From: Sambucus nigra
Lineage: Eukaryota; Streptophyta; Magnoliopsida; Dipsacales; Adoxaceae
Reading direction: 5' to 3'
Length of the DNA: 64,000 bases
Assembly: GCA_949130495.1 (NCBI GenBank)
Contig: OX422214.1
Location: forward strand, 251,476,187-251,540,186
Below the pieces are notes generated by a model. It made no database searches and was not told the DNA's origin. It worked only from the letters and a program-made list of their open reading frames with translations. Below are positions 23,523 through 34,149 of the stretch, piece by piece (the first letter of the stretch is position 1; each line of letters starts with the position of its first letter). A program made the translations under genes and the position numbers.

Positions 23523-24860
23523 TACAAAGAGTGGATGGGTTAGACAAATAGATTAGGGGGGTGTTTCATATAGGTGCTAATGAATTTGTGAAATACGCAA
23601 AGAGATGTCGTAATGATGAAGAGTTCCCATGTTCATGTGCTAAGTGTAAGAATGGTAAGGTGTTTGAGTGAAAAATAGTTGAAATACATTTTTTAAGATG
23701 GGGTATGCAAGATAGTTATTGATTTTGGAATTTTCATGGGGAATTGAAAGTTCCTTTTATCCCCGAGCAACCTTCACAACAACCTTCAACAAGTATCATA
23801 GATGTACAAAGGGAGGATATTGTAGATCATAATATGCTAGAGGATTTAGTTGATAATGCGTATGGAGTTCATGAAGTGAAAGAGAATGAGGTCACGGACA
23901 ATGTACAAGGTTTAGGTGCTCATGAAAATATTAGGATAAACCTTGACAATGACTACCAAAGTTTAAAATTTAAGGCAACCAAGTCATTATACTCTGGCTA
24001 TGAGAAAGATCAAATAACTTTACATGCCATAGTTGGTTTGCATAGTTTAAAGACCTAATATGGTTTGTCTGGAAATAGCATGATAGGAATTTTGAATTGG
24101 GTGAAGGGCTTGCTACCCAAGCAGAATACGCTTCCAAATAGCTATATGAAGAACAGTTTGAAAGGTTTGGGAAAGAAGTATAAATCAATTCATACTTGTA
24201 TGTATGACTGCATACTATACCGAAAGGATTATGAAAATCTCGATCGGTGTTTGATATGCGATGAACCTAAATATGTCCAATATACTGGCAAGGAACGCAC
24301 ACACACTCAAAAGTGACTCAAAAAGTGTTGAAATATTTCCCCATTGGGCCTAGATTAAAGCATTCTTTCACAGTACCATGGATAGAGGAGGCAATGACTT
24401 GGCATGCTAGGAAAGAAGTAGGGGGTAATCTCATGCGTTATCCTATGGATTCTATAACTTGGAAGACAATGAGTTATGAGCATCCCGATTTTTATTGAGA
24501 AAAGCGTAACATTCATTTGGCAATATCAACAGATAGTTTCAATCCATTTGGAAATCTAAGCGCCAATCAAAGCGTATGGCTAGTGATCCTAGCCCCACTC
24601 AACCTCCATCATTCACAGTATATGAAACCTGAATTTTCGATGTTGTCTTTATTGATACTTGGGCCAAAGGAACCAAGTGAGGACATCGAAGTCTACATGG
24701 ATCCTTTGGTAGAAGAATTAAATGAGTTATGGGAAAAGGGTGTGCAAGAATTTGACTCTTTTAAAAACGAAGAGTTTATGATGAAAGCTATGTTGATGTG
24801 GACAATTCATGATTTTTTAGCTTATCGGACATTATCCGATTGTGTAGTACAATGGTTATT
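23523..24860 (+). pseudogene. TNP2-like CACTA transposase, broken
   Basis: From about 23,535 the frame shows the transposase-associated domain (GANEFVKYAKRC, CSCAKCKNGK, then HFLRWGM and FHGE). From 24,065 it shows the TNP2 domain: LLPKQNTLPNSY, CMYDCILYRKDYENLDRC with CDEPKY, then KVLKYFPIGPRLK, TWHARKE, STDSFNPFGNLS, FSMLSLLILGPK and MWTIHDFLAYRTLS. These follow TNP2 order closely. Stops interrupt it at several points (for example near 23,671, 24,058, 24,314 and 24,498), and the frame is lost after YRTLS, just before the family's W-S-T-K-G block. The 3' half of the transposase is absent. Confidence 0.85.
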
Positions 24861-25019
24861 TGGGTTGTCCTATTTTTGGTTAGTGAATATGTTAATTTGG
24901 ATTTTAATCAATTTAAGCTTTAATTCATGACCCGATATTGAAATAATATTTAGATTTGAGCATTAATTCAAAGTCCATATACATGTTTGTCTTAATAGTA
25001 ACAATTTTTGTAGAGAATT

Positions 25020-26475
25020 TCTTCATCCTTGCACGATACTAGAGGTGACAAGGCTCCTCGACCACTAGGCCCCGAAAACAGGGCAAATTGGGGTCTATCG
25101 TCAAGAACAAGACGAGATTATTAGCTAGATCCCTAGAGTTGCTGAAGGTGATCGTCGGTCCGGGGTACACTGATTAGAGGGCCATGCCAAATGAGCTCAA
25201 GATGGGGGGCACTACAGGTAGTGTATGTATATTTATATTTATATTTATAAGCAACTAACACTTGCTTTCTTTTTGGCTTGTATTTTTTTGATAGGATCAA
25301 TTCGGTCTGCCCCCACATGTCCGTAACTCCACGTTGAAATAGGTGAGGGATCAATATAAGACGTTGAAGAAAAACATGAGTGCACGATACTTTGGGAAGA
25401 CTCGGGATTCCATTATGAGAGTGTGTGATACCGTCCCCTTGAAGGAGCCAATCTCATTGACATAGTGCCAGTAGTTTGTCGACAATGAGATCGAGGAGTG
25501 GCAATTGGTATATCATCAATTAGGGAGGGAAAACCGATCAAAAAGGTGGATATTCACTACTCCGGGCGGATGTCTTAGGCCGAGGTCGAGCACAGGATGG
25601 TAAGTTTTTATTTTTCTTTAACTTTAGCTTTATGTTATTCTAATTTAGCATTACTTTGTGTTACTTACTAATTTTGCATTATTTTATTTGAGGAGACGGG
25701 GAATGGCCCTGGGGGTATGACACTTAGGCTCGATGCCTATGCCCGAGCATCGCATCCATGATTGTAAGTTATAACTGTTTAATTTTTTTTAATTACGTTA
25801 TAATTTTTTTATTAACTTAATTAACTAATCGTGTATTTTTTTGTTGTTTAAGGAAAAGCTAAAGGAAGTGCTCGAGTCACATTCTAATGTTGACAAAGCA
25901 TATTTGGCTACGAATGCACTCATCCAAGTGCTCAGGACGGATCGCAAGGGGATGAATGAGGGGTGAGCTCTTGAGTGGAGAAGTCGAGGATCATTGGAAT
26001 GGAGACAAGCAACACCAGGTTGGCTTATACGGTGGACACCCATGAAGATAAGTTATCAAGGTTGGAGGCGACGGTCCTAGATATTTTCGCCTTCATGAAG
26101 CGTTAGTGGGGGTCCACTTCTGATGAGGGAAAGGGCAAGAGCAAGGGCAATGAAAATGGGAAGGGGAAGGGTAAGAGGAAGGTGGTAGACGAGGATGTCA
26201 CGATTTCATCACCGATATGCATGAACTCGTCGCCCTTATTTGATCCATTTCCCATCTTGACCCCCATCGATTGTCCTATGTCAACAATCGATTGGTCGAG
26301 CATATTTGGAATCGACATATTTGGTGGGGAGTTGATAACGAGGGGATTGAGGGACCCGGGAACCCACCCGGGTATGGTAGGTCATGGACATTCCCTGCAA
26401 GACATTGAGGCAAAGGTGCTCTTCACGCATGTTTTGGCCGGAAAGGAGAAGTCACCTTTGTTGTTGCACAAATAA
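25020..26475 (+). pseudogene. TNP1-like second CACTA gene, broken
   Basis: Several exon-like pieces: about 25,020-25,215; 25,330-25,600 (RDQYKTLKKNM, CDTVPLKEPISL, ending at a GTAAG donor); and 25,850-26,475 after a T-rich tract ending in AG (EKLKEVLESHSNVDKAYLAT, then a coiled segment DTHEDKLSRLEATVLDIFAF and a Lys/Gly-rich tail). This layout and the C-terminal coiled coil fit the plant En/Spm TNP1/Ptta-type accessory protein. Frames are shifted between pieces. Identity is moderately supported. Confidence 0.55.
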
Positions 26476-26854
26476 TGCGACGTTCGGCGAATTGATGGGT
26501 GTGTCAATGCATATGTCATGTGGCCTTTCTTCCACCTCTAACTTGTTCTATACCCTAGTCCATGACATTATTTGTATTTATTTTATTTGGACATTGGATT
26601 ATATTTGTATTTTCTTATTTGGACATTGGATTATATTTGTATTTTTTTGATTTGGTACATGTTGGCTTGAATGTGGATATGTGTATTTGGTTATTGATAT
26701 TTACATGTTGAATATGGATAATTGTATTTTGGTTTGGTTGCTTGATATATATTCTGTTTGGACAAGTTAAATTTTGCTATAAGAGGTACAAATATACTGC
26801 TGGGTAGTGGTAGTGGCCATATTGCCCAGCAGTTTTTTTTTTAAATTTGCCCAG

Positions 26855-27076
26855 ATTTATCATCGACTTTGATCGTAATAAGTCTGTGACAAATGAAAAT
26901 TATCACGAACTTGTCACGGTGAAAGTCCGTGACAATTTTTTATTTGTCACGGACTTGTCATGGTCTTCGACCGTGACAGGTCCGTGAAAAATTCCTTTGT
27001 CATCCCCAAACTAGTCACGGTCAAAGACCATGACAACTTTGACTTTTTCAAGATTTTTGACCTTGACAAGTTTGCA
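26855..27076. repeat. Right subterminal repeats of the CACTA element
   Basis: At least five tgtcacgg.../...ccgtgaca words in both orientations, mirroring the left end. They carry internal palindromes such as gtcatggtcttcgaccgtgac. Confidence 0.8.
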
Positions 27077-27090
27077 GTTTTGGTGTAGTG

Positions 27091-28395
27091 CATATTAAAA
27101 GAGATAGAGAGAGATCTTTGGATAGAGTGTGAAGAGTTAGACAGAGAGTTATAAAAATACCTTCATATGCAAGGCACATGCTAAAATTTTAACATCGTTA
27201 GGGTTTTATAGTGAAATGATTAATAAGTTGAAGGGGTTTAGTCCTGAAAATAAAGTTAAAATGGTGAAGTGAAATACGTGTAATTAACCCTTTATTATAT
27301 ATCATGTGTTTAATATTTTTTGACAAGCATAGCATTTTTTTTTTGGTATAAACAACTCATATGAAATCCTTAAATGATAATTTTAAATGACGATAAATTT
27401 TATACAATAATTGAAATATATTTTTGCTGAATTTTTTGTACATGATCTTAATATCGAGGAGATCGTCTATAACAATTAGGGGAAAAATTGAATCACATAA
27501 TGTGAAGTTGAGGCATAAGGTATAAGTTATGTATATTTTTAGTTCAACAATAGTAGTTATGCATATTTTCAGTATGAGGAATAAAGTTGTGCTTATTCCA
27601 TTTTTTTTCCTTCCTATGATGTGCTAAGAAATAATATAAAAAAGTATTGTGAAATGAGAAAATGAACTACAAGGTCATAATTTTGAAAATTTTCGAACCC
27701 CAACCTAGAATGCCATATATATTGGACCCATAATGAAAATAATATCTTAACATTGAAGAGTTACTGTATCCTCGACATCAAACTACTATTCATGCTATGA
27801 TATTGTTTGAACCTCAGCCAACCAAATTAAAAACTGAGTGCCATTCCTCCCTTATTTATCTTAAATATTTTTTTTTTACATTGCAAGATTGTAAAATGGT
27901 TTATTTGAGTTTAATACTATATTGAATAATTTTGTGAGTCTTAAAAAAATCCCACAAAATCTTATTAAAAGTACATTAAATGCTTGTACCATGTGTGCAT
28001 CCCACCTCTATGTACAAACTTTTATTGTACTGTGGTGGATGTTTTGGAATGTAGCATTACTCTATTATATTTTGTATTTATATGGTTTATCACAACAATA
28101 AACACACACCATGTGATGTAAGAAATAAAATCACCTTCTCCCTTTTATTTTTGGACAAGAGGAACGAAACCTACACAAATTTTATTAAAAAGAATAAAAG
28201 AAGAAAAACCCGTTTAGTGACTTACACGAAGAAAGGGGGCGTGGCACCTGAGCCTTTCAAAAAAAAAGAACCACCAAATGGCTTTATTGATAACCAAAAG
28301 GATACAAAGTCTTTGGGATAGGCTCCAAAAACTAAAAAAAAAACAAAGTTAAAAAGCATACAAAAAAGCTTCTTTCATTAAATTAAAGAAAGACG
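27091..28395. other. Gene-free interval between the CACTA element and the P450 gene
   Basis: AT-rich, without recognised repeat ends. The plus frame at 28,082-28,321 has no domain and strong Lys/Asn bias. Nothing else is supported. Confidence 0.6.
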
Positions 28396-28412
28396 ATTTA
28401 TTTATTTATTAA
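28396..28412 (-). terminator. Likely polyadenylation signal of the P450 gene
   Basis: Minus strand has overlapping AATAAATAAATAAAT about 36-50 nt after the stop codon, a fitting near-upstream element for plant 3'-end formation. Cleavage site unknown. Confidence 0.5.
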
Positions 28413-28447
28413 TAGAAGCGAAGACTTTGGGATGACATCAAGTGAGA

Positions 28448-29071
28448 TCAATAAAGATGAGATGGAAGTCGAGGTTGTGAGATGACAGAAAGTGAGACCT
28501 TAGGATGAGTAGTCAAACCATAAAGTTCCTCCATGCATATATCTTTTGGTTTCATATCTCTCGTCAATTTCCAATCAAACCCATGCAATAAATTAACAAA
28601 AGTTGACTGAACCACCATAAGCCCAAGCCTGTAACCGGGGCACCTCCTCCGACCCGATCCGAATGGCAACAACTCAAAATTTTGCCCCTTAACGTCAATA
28701 TTTTTCCCCAAAAACCTCTCAGGCCAAAACTTTTCTGGTTCATCCCAATACCTCGGGTCTCTTCCTATAGACCACGTGTTGACAAAAACTACAGTTCCTT
28801 TGAGAATATCATAACCAGCTATTTTACAATCTTCGAGAGAGTAACGGGGTACAAGCAATGTGGCGAGTGGGTGTAACCTTAATGTTTCTTTTATGATGGC
28901 TTCTATGTAGGGCAGCAAAGAAAAGTCTTTTTCTTCTACCCATCGCTCTCTTCCAATGATAGTGTCGAGCTCCTGGGTTGCCTTTTGGAGGATGTGCGGT
29001 TGTTTTAGGAGTTCCATGATTGCCCATTCTATTGTGGTTGATGAGGTGGTAGTCCCACCGGTTAGTAGGTT
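28448..29071 (-). CDS. Cytochrome P450 (CYP71 clan, CYP92-like), exon 2
   Basis: Encodes residues 302-508 of a membrane-bound, haem-thiolate monooxygenase expected on the ER. Exon 2 opens after ...AAACAG (AG at 29,072-29,073) with NLLTGGTTTSS, which places the junction in the I-helix in phase 0 as in CYP71-clan relatives. Visible motifs are the K-helix ETLR (E363-R366), PERF (418-421) and the haem loop FGSGRRRCPG with Cys445. The C-terminal QPRLPSHLY matches CYP92-like proteins. The normal acidic I-helix residue (GGT-D/E-T) is Thr309, which is unusual. The frame is open to TGA at 28,448. Substrate cannot be told from sequence. Confidence 0.9.
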   Translation of the reverse strand, partial: NLLTGGTTTSSTTIEWAIMELLKQPHILQKATQELDTIIGRERWVEEKDFSLLPYIEAIIKETLRLHPLATLLVPRYSLEDCKIAGYDILKGTVVFVNTWSIGRDPRYWDEPEKFWPERFLGKNIDVKGQNFELLPFGSGRRRCPGYRLGLMVVQSTFVNLLHGFDWKLTRDMKPKDICMEELYGLTTHPKVSLSVISQPRLPSHLY

Positions 29072-29551
29072 CTGTTTTCATAGTAAAAGCAAAGAGAAAC
29101 ATAAAAAATTGCGGAGTCTGATTATTTATCAAACAAAAAAATTGTGTGGAATCCGACAAATTGATCAATAAGCTAGCTAAAGAAAACTAAAAACATATGT
29201 AATCTCTCCATCCAAAAATAATAGTCTCAATATTTTTTTAGAATAAGGAAACAACATGTAAATGATCAAAATCAATATTCATTTTGAGTGTGGTGGATAT
29301 TGATGAATTCATTATATTGAATTATTAATCTCAAACATGAAAAAAAACAATGAATTCTTAGTTCGTGAGAGATGGATTATTGTTAATAGAATAAGAGAAG
29401 CATTTTTTCTTGATTCATTTAAATACATATGTCTGTATGGTAGTAGTTCAATAAGCCTAAATGACCATTCTTAGACCTAGACTTCCCCATAACATAAAAT
29501 GCTTATAATAGAAGAACTCTTGAATAATTAACAAAAATAATAATTACTTCA

Positions 29552-31250
29552 TGTGATACTCCGCCTATTTTAATCATGGGTGATCAGTCCTTATAAAAAT
29601 AAACAGAAATCTCATTTGGTTCATTCTTAGCATCACTGTCGAAAAAAAATTAAATTACTAACCACCTATGTTATATTAAGTCCGTGTCAATTGTAATACC
29701 TCGTAATTTCAGAATAAAATATTACGACATAAATAAATTTAATAATTTTGAATCTATTTCGAGAATAAATTAAATCGGGAGGATTTATATTAAACGAGTA
29801 AAAATTTAAATTTAAATAAAAATGTATTCATGATTATATAAATATAAGACTCAATTGTACATAATGGGTTTGCTAGTGAAAAATAAATCAAACATACATA
29901 AATTTATGGGCGCATGTTGTTTAAACATAATAAAAATGTGTAAGTGAAATAGAAATAATTGGGACGCATTTTGGGAAGCGTTGGAGGCTCGCTTAGGTGT
30001 TTTAAACTTTTATAATTGGTCCCGGGGTATAGATATTTAAGTTGGGAGGTTATTGGGCTAGTTTGGGTATGGATTCGGGCCCATTTGGGGGATCCAAAAC
30101 TTGGGTTCTTAACCCAACTTGGGAATTGAGATTTATTTAGTGTTTAAGGGAAGACTAATCACTCCCCACTACTCATAAGAAAAAACTAAATGTAACTGCT
30201 ATCAAAAGATCGAAGGAGGAGAACCAAACGGGAGAAAAACGACAAGAAATCAAGAAGCAATCAAAGGGCTTTGTTTCACGAATTACCAAGGCAAGAATTC
30301 TCTTGCTCAATTTAATTTTCAATGTATTTTCTTGATGAATTATTATGACCCTTAAGATTTCTAGGATTTAGGTTTAATATAAATGATTCGATGATGGAGA
30401 AATATTATATGCATATGGAGGAATGGATTTAATATAGAATTAGATCCAAAAATCTAGGTATCGTATTGTTGAATTTAGGTTAGAAATATTAGGGTTCTTG
30501 ATAGATAATTGAGGGCATCTTGATTATTTAATGTAGAGGATATTAATGTTTGTTTATGAACTGAAATTATGATGTAAACCCCGTGATAAATGGCCCATGT
30601 TATGAATTAAATCTCCCCCTCGGTTACTCTTAGAGATGGATAGCAGGACTATTGTTGTAGTAGCCTTGCGATCTCTCGTACTTATAAGTTTTTCAAATTA
30701 TTGACTCTAGCTTAGGTGCTTTTCCAGTCATGGTTATTCATTTGAGACATTTGTATTGTCATAAGCCCGAGATTTATTTATTTACATTATGTTGGGTTGT
30801 GATACTTACTTTTATGTCAGACTAATCATGTACTTTATATTGGTTTGGATTTATATACTTATTATGGGAATGTTGATTTAATACTCAATTATGGGCCCTT
30901 AAAATATAACTTATATTACGTTTGTGCGGAGAATGGTATTAATTGACAAGCAAGTCATATCTTCGACGTATCGTATCTCACCAGCTTTTACGTGAGAAAA
31001 TAGGGGTTGTTACATCAATTTTATCTTTCATTAATATAACTACATGTGAAACAAGAAACAACATAACTCATCCACACAAATATAAGAGTCTGAATCATCA
31101 CATGATAAATAGATAAATAATGAATACCGAATAAACCATCGGTTCCAAACAAAAGTCCAAACCATAATTCTATAGAAATAAAACTAAATCCAAATACATC
31201 GTCTGATAAATAAAAATAAAAGTGTATAATTGAAGAGGCAACATGCCCCC
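29552..31250 (-). repeat. LTR fragment of the LARD family, split by a solo LTR
   Basis: 29,552-29,691 is a reverse-strand match to the end of the 8.5-18.5 kb LTRs (tgtgatactccgcc, the gatcagtcctta region, ttcttagcatcactgtcg). The match resumes at 31,015 (ttttatctttc) and 31,121 (accgaataaaccatcgg). It ends where a CACTA-like element begins at 31,251. Confidence 0.75.
29692..31014 (+). mobile_element. Solo LTR with 5-bp TSD (TCAAT)
   Basis: Starts TGTAATACCTCG and ends GGGGTTGTTACA, 1,323 bp. Flanked by TCAAT on both sides (29,687-29,691 and 31,015-31,019). Both ends and an inner block (ttgggacgcatt... tcccggggtatag) match the larger LTR at 42,837-45,475, so it belongs to the gypsy D family. 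A lone LTR between duplicated targets fits LTR-LTR recombination. Confidence 0.9.
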
Positions 31251-31990
31251 CACTACAAAAAAAAGTACTTTTTAAGACGGAACCTTTTGAGACGGCTAAA
31301 ATTTTGGTCTCTAAAACTCACTTTTTGAGACAGGTTAAATTAACCGTCTTAAAAGCTTATTTTTTTAAGACGGCTTATGTTACCCGTCTCAAAATATACT
31401 ATCAAAAAAGACAGAAAAAAATAGTCGTCTCAAAAATATACTTTATGAGACGACTAAATAAATTTCGGTTTCCCTCTAGCTAATTTTCAGTATCCCACTC
31501 CTTCAATAGCCTAAGAAAATAAGAAAATAAAAAAGTAAACTAAAAGACACACACAATATGTCATATATTATTTTTGTCACAATTGTGTGTTATATTTGTT
31601 GAAATGAGATGTCAAATATGTCATAGATTATTTTTAAGAGTTTTTGCTGAAAAGTATATTGAGCAGGTTATGGAATGGATGAAATTTTAATTTTGGCGCA
31701 AAAATTATTAAAGACGGCTTCTTTGCCACCTCAAAAGGGTTCCATAAACGAGCACCTTTTGAGACAGCTAATTTACCGTCTAAAAAAACTCTTTTGGGAC
31801 GGTTGTTGTCGTCTCTAAAAATAACTTTAAAATATGGTTTTTTAGCCATCTCAAAAGGGTCCTATAAGCAATGACCTTTTGAGACGGCGTATTTCCCGTC
31901 CCAAAAAAACTTTTTGAGATGGCATCTGTCGTCTCAAAAAGCTTTTAAAATGGGGGTCTAATACTACACCCATTTGCAGTCTCAAATGGC
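31251..31990. mobile_element. Small non-autonomous CACTA-like element
   Basis: Begins CACTACAAAAAAAAG and holds many ttttgagacggc / gccgtctcaaaa words in both orientations, typical subterminal repeats. The expected right end (TTTTTTGTAGTG) is not intact; a degraded GGCTACTG lies near 31,988. No coding content. The boundary with the sequence after it is approximate. Confidence 0.6.
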
Positions 31991-32079
31991 GTCACAAAAG
32001 GCTACTGAGTCAAAATCCTAGTATTGGAATGATTAACTGAAGCATCTACATAAATCCTTCAAGCCTCCACAAATACTGC

Positions 32080-34144
32080 AGCTACACATCCCAGTACGAT
32101 GTTATTTTAGGGATGGATTGGCTAGCTACATACAGAGCATGTGCTAATTATTATGGTAGGTCTATCATCTTCGCCATTCCGGGGAAGGAGATGTACCTAG
32201 TTGCAATGTTGCACACCGGGGGTGTATCGAGCAAGAACTTATACTATATAAAGGAGAATACTTCTTCTGAGGTCGTGGTGTCAGTAGATTCCATTCCGGT
32301 AGTTAACGAGTTTTCGGATGTGTGTGGGGAGATCCCAATTTTGCCACCTAATCGGGAGATAGACTTCGTGATTGATTTGATTCCGAGCATGAGACCCATT
32401 GCATATACACCGTTTCAGATGGCTCCTCTAGAGGTGAGGGAACTTTAGGATTAGATTGAGAAGTTATTGGCATAGGGGTTCATTAGGAGGAGTACTTCTC
32501 CATGGGGTGGTTCTCCGGTCTTGTTTGTCAAGGAGAAGGACGAATCATTGCAACTTTATATTAATTTGAACAAGGTCACCACAAAGAATAAATATCCATT
32601 GCCCCATATTGATGATTTGTTTGACCAGCTAAGGGGTGTCGCGTATTTATCTAAAAGTGATTTGAGATCCGATTATCATCAGTTGAGAGTTCGGGAGCAG
32701 GATATCTTAAAGATGAAATTTGTTACGAGATACGGGTCATGAGTTTTTGGTTATGCCTTTTGGGCTAGCCAATGCACCGACGATGTTTATGGATTTTAAG
32801 AATCGGGTATTCAGAGACTATTTCGATCAGTTTGTCATAGTGTTAATTGATGACATGATTTATTCTCGAACTGCGGAGGAGCACACATAACATTTAGTAG
32901 TATTAAAGAGACTACGGGAGCACCAGTTGTATGGTAAGGTCGAGAAATGTGTTTTCTGGTTGCGAGAGGTGTAATTCTTAGGCCACATTGTGTCTGAAAG
33001 GGGGATATCAGTGGACCTGGGGAAGGTTTCTTCTGTAATGGATTATAGGTCTGTCAACAGGTCGAATTCGGATTGGATGTAAGGAGATCCAGACCCGTTT
33101 AATAGGCACCTAATCGGGTTCGGGTTCAGGTGTTCATCGAGTCTACATTATTGGATCCAGATTTGGATCCAAAACGGGTCTTCGGGTCCAAGTGAGGGTC
33201 CGACCAGATATATACATTTATTTTTATTCTATCCCCCTTCTTTATTTTTAATCTTAGATTAAAATATTTTGTAATGTATTATAGTATATGATTAGCATAA
33301 ATAAAAGATAAATTACTTATATTTATTATATACATAAAACATATATATATATATATATATATATGGGTTTTTTTTAAATAATAATGTACAAGGCGAGTTG
33401 GGTTTTTGAGTTCGGGTTTTGTATATGATCCAGACCCTACCCATGTAATAAATGGGTCTTCAGGCTTCGAGTCTAAAATAATATGCTCGTATCGTATTAT
33501 ACGGATTGGGTCTGGGTCGGGCCCGGGTTGGATCCGATTCCATTGACATGCTTAATAAAGTGGGGACAACCTACTATACCCACCGAGGTACGCAACTTTT
33601 TTGGACTAGCGCAGTACTATCGGCGATTCATTCAGGGGTTCTATAAGATAGTCGACCCCCTAAAGAATTAGACAAGGAAGGAACTTTTGTTTGTATGGGA
33701 TGATGTGTGCCAGAAAGCATTTGATGAGCTAAAAATTAGATTGACTATAGCACTGAATCTGGCATTACCTCAGGCATGGATAGAATATAAGGACTTCAAA
33801 AATGCGTCATTGATGGGACTTGGAGGGGTTTTGATGCAGGAGGAGAAGCCAATATCTTATGCTTCACAAAAGCTTAAGCCTCACGAGGGACATTACCCCA
33901 CGCACGCTTTGGAGTTAGTAGTCGTAGTTTTTGCACTGCGAGTGTGGAGGCATTATCTCTCGGGGGAGAAGTTTCAGATATTCACAAACCACAAGAGCCT
34001 ATACTATTTGTTCACTCAGCGGGAGTTGAACATGAGGCAGAGGATATGGCTAAAGTTTGTGAAAGACTATCATTTCGACATTCAGCACCATCCAGGGAAG
34101 GCGAATGTCGTAACAGATGCTTGAGCCACAAGCCGATGTTGGAG
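32080..34144 (+). pseudogene. Ty3/gypsy pol fragment (protease end, RT, RNase H), gypsy D part 1
   Basis: Begins inside the protease end (SQYDVILGMDWLATYRA). RT follows: FSDVCGEIP, the linker [31 protein letters not shown] and [15 protein letters not shown]. The RT/RNase H joint is at 33,560 (VRNFFGLAQYYRRFIQGF) and RNase H reads [20 protein letters not shown] and [18 protein letters not shown]. Stops and frameshifts occur near 32,447, 32,741 and 32,790-33,040. A non-coding insert splits it at 33,050-33,550 and a 7.1-kb element at 34,145. Gag and the 5' LTR are missing. Confidence 0.9.
33050..33550. mobile_element. Non-coding insert in gypsy D RT, hAT-like MITE
   Basis: About 500 bp between two halves of the RT/RNase H frame. 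The ends show related inverted words (TCTGTCAACAGG; reverse of the right end CATGTCAATGG) and the interior is rich in cgggttcgggt / gggtcgggcccgg. Flanks gattatag and ttaataaag may be a decayed target duplication. Family assignment is tentative. Confidence 0.5.
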
Positions 34145-34149
34145 TTAGT

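Larger units (their letters stand above)
22149..27090 (+). mobile_element. CACTA (En/Spm) DNA transposon, degenerate, 4.9 kb
   Basis: Left end is CACTACACCAAAAA and right end TTTTGGTGTAGTG, the classic CACTA terminal inverted repeat. Adjacent 3-mers are TAT (22,146-22,148) and CAT (27,091-27,093), so the target duplication is imperfect. Both subterminal regions carry palindromic tcacggtc...gaccgtgac repeats. A TNP2-like transposase remnant and a TNP1-like second gene remnant lie inside. Stops make it non-autonomous. Confidence 0.9.

Noticed and set aside
28082..28321. 79-codon plus-strand ORF next to the P450 3' end
   Set aside because: Lys/Asn-rich frame in AT-rich DNA without domain, promoter or splice context.
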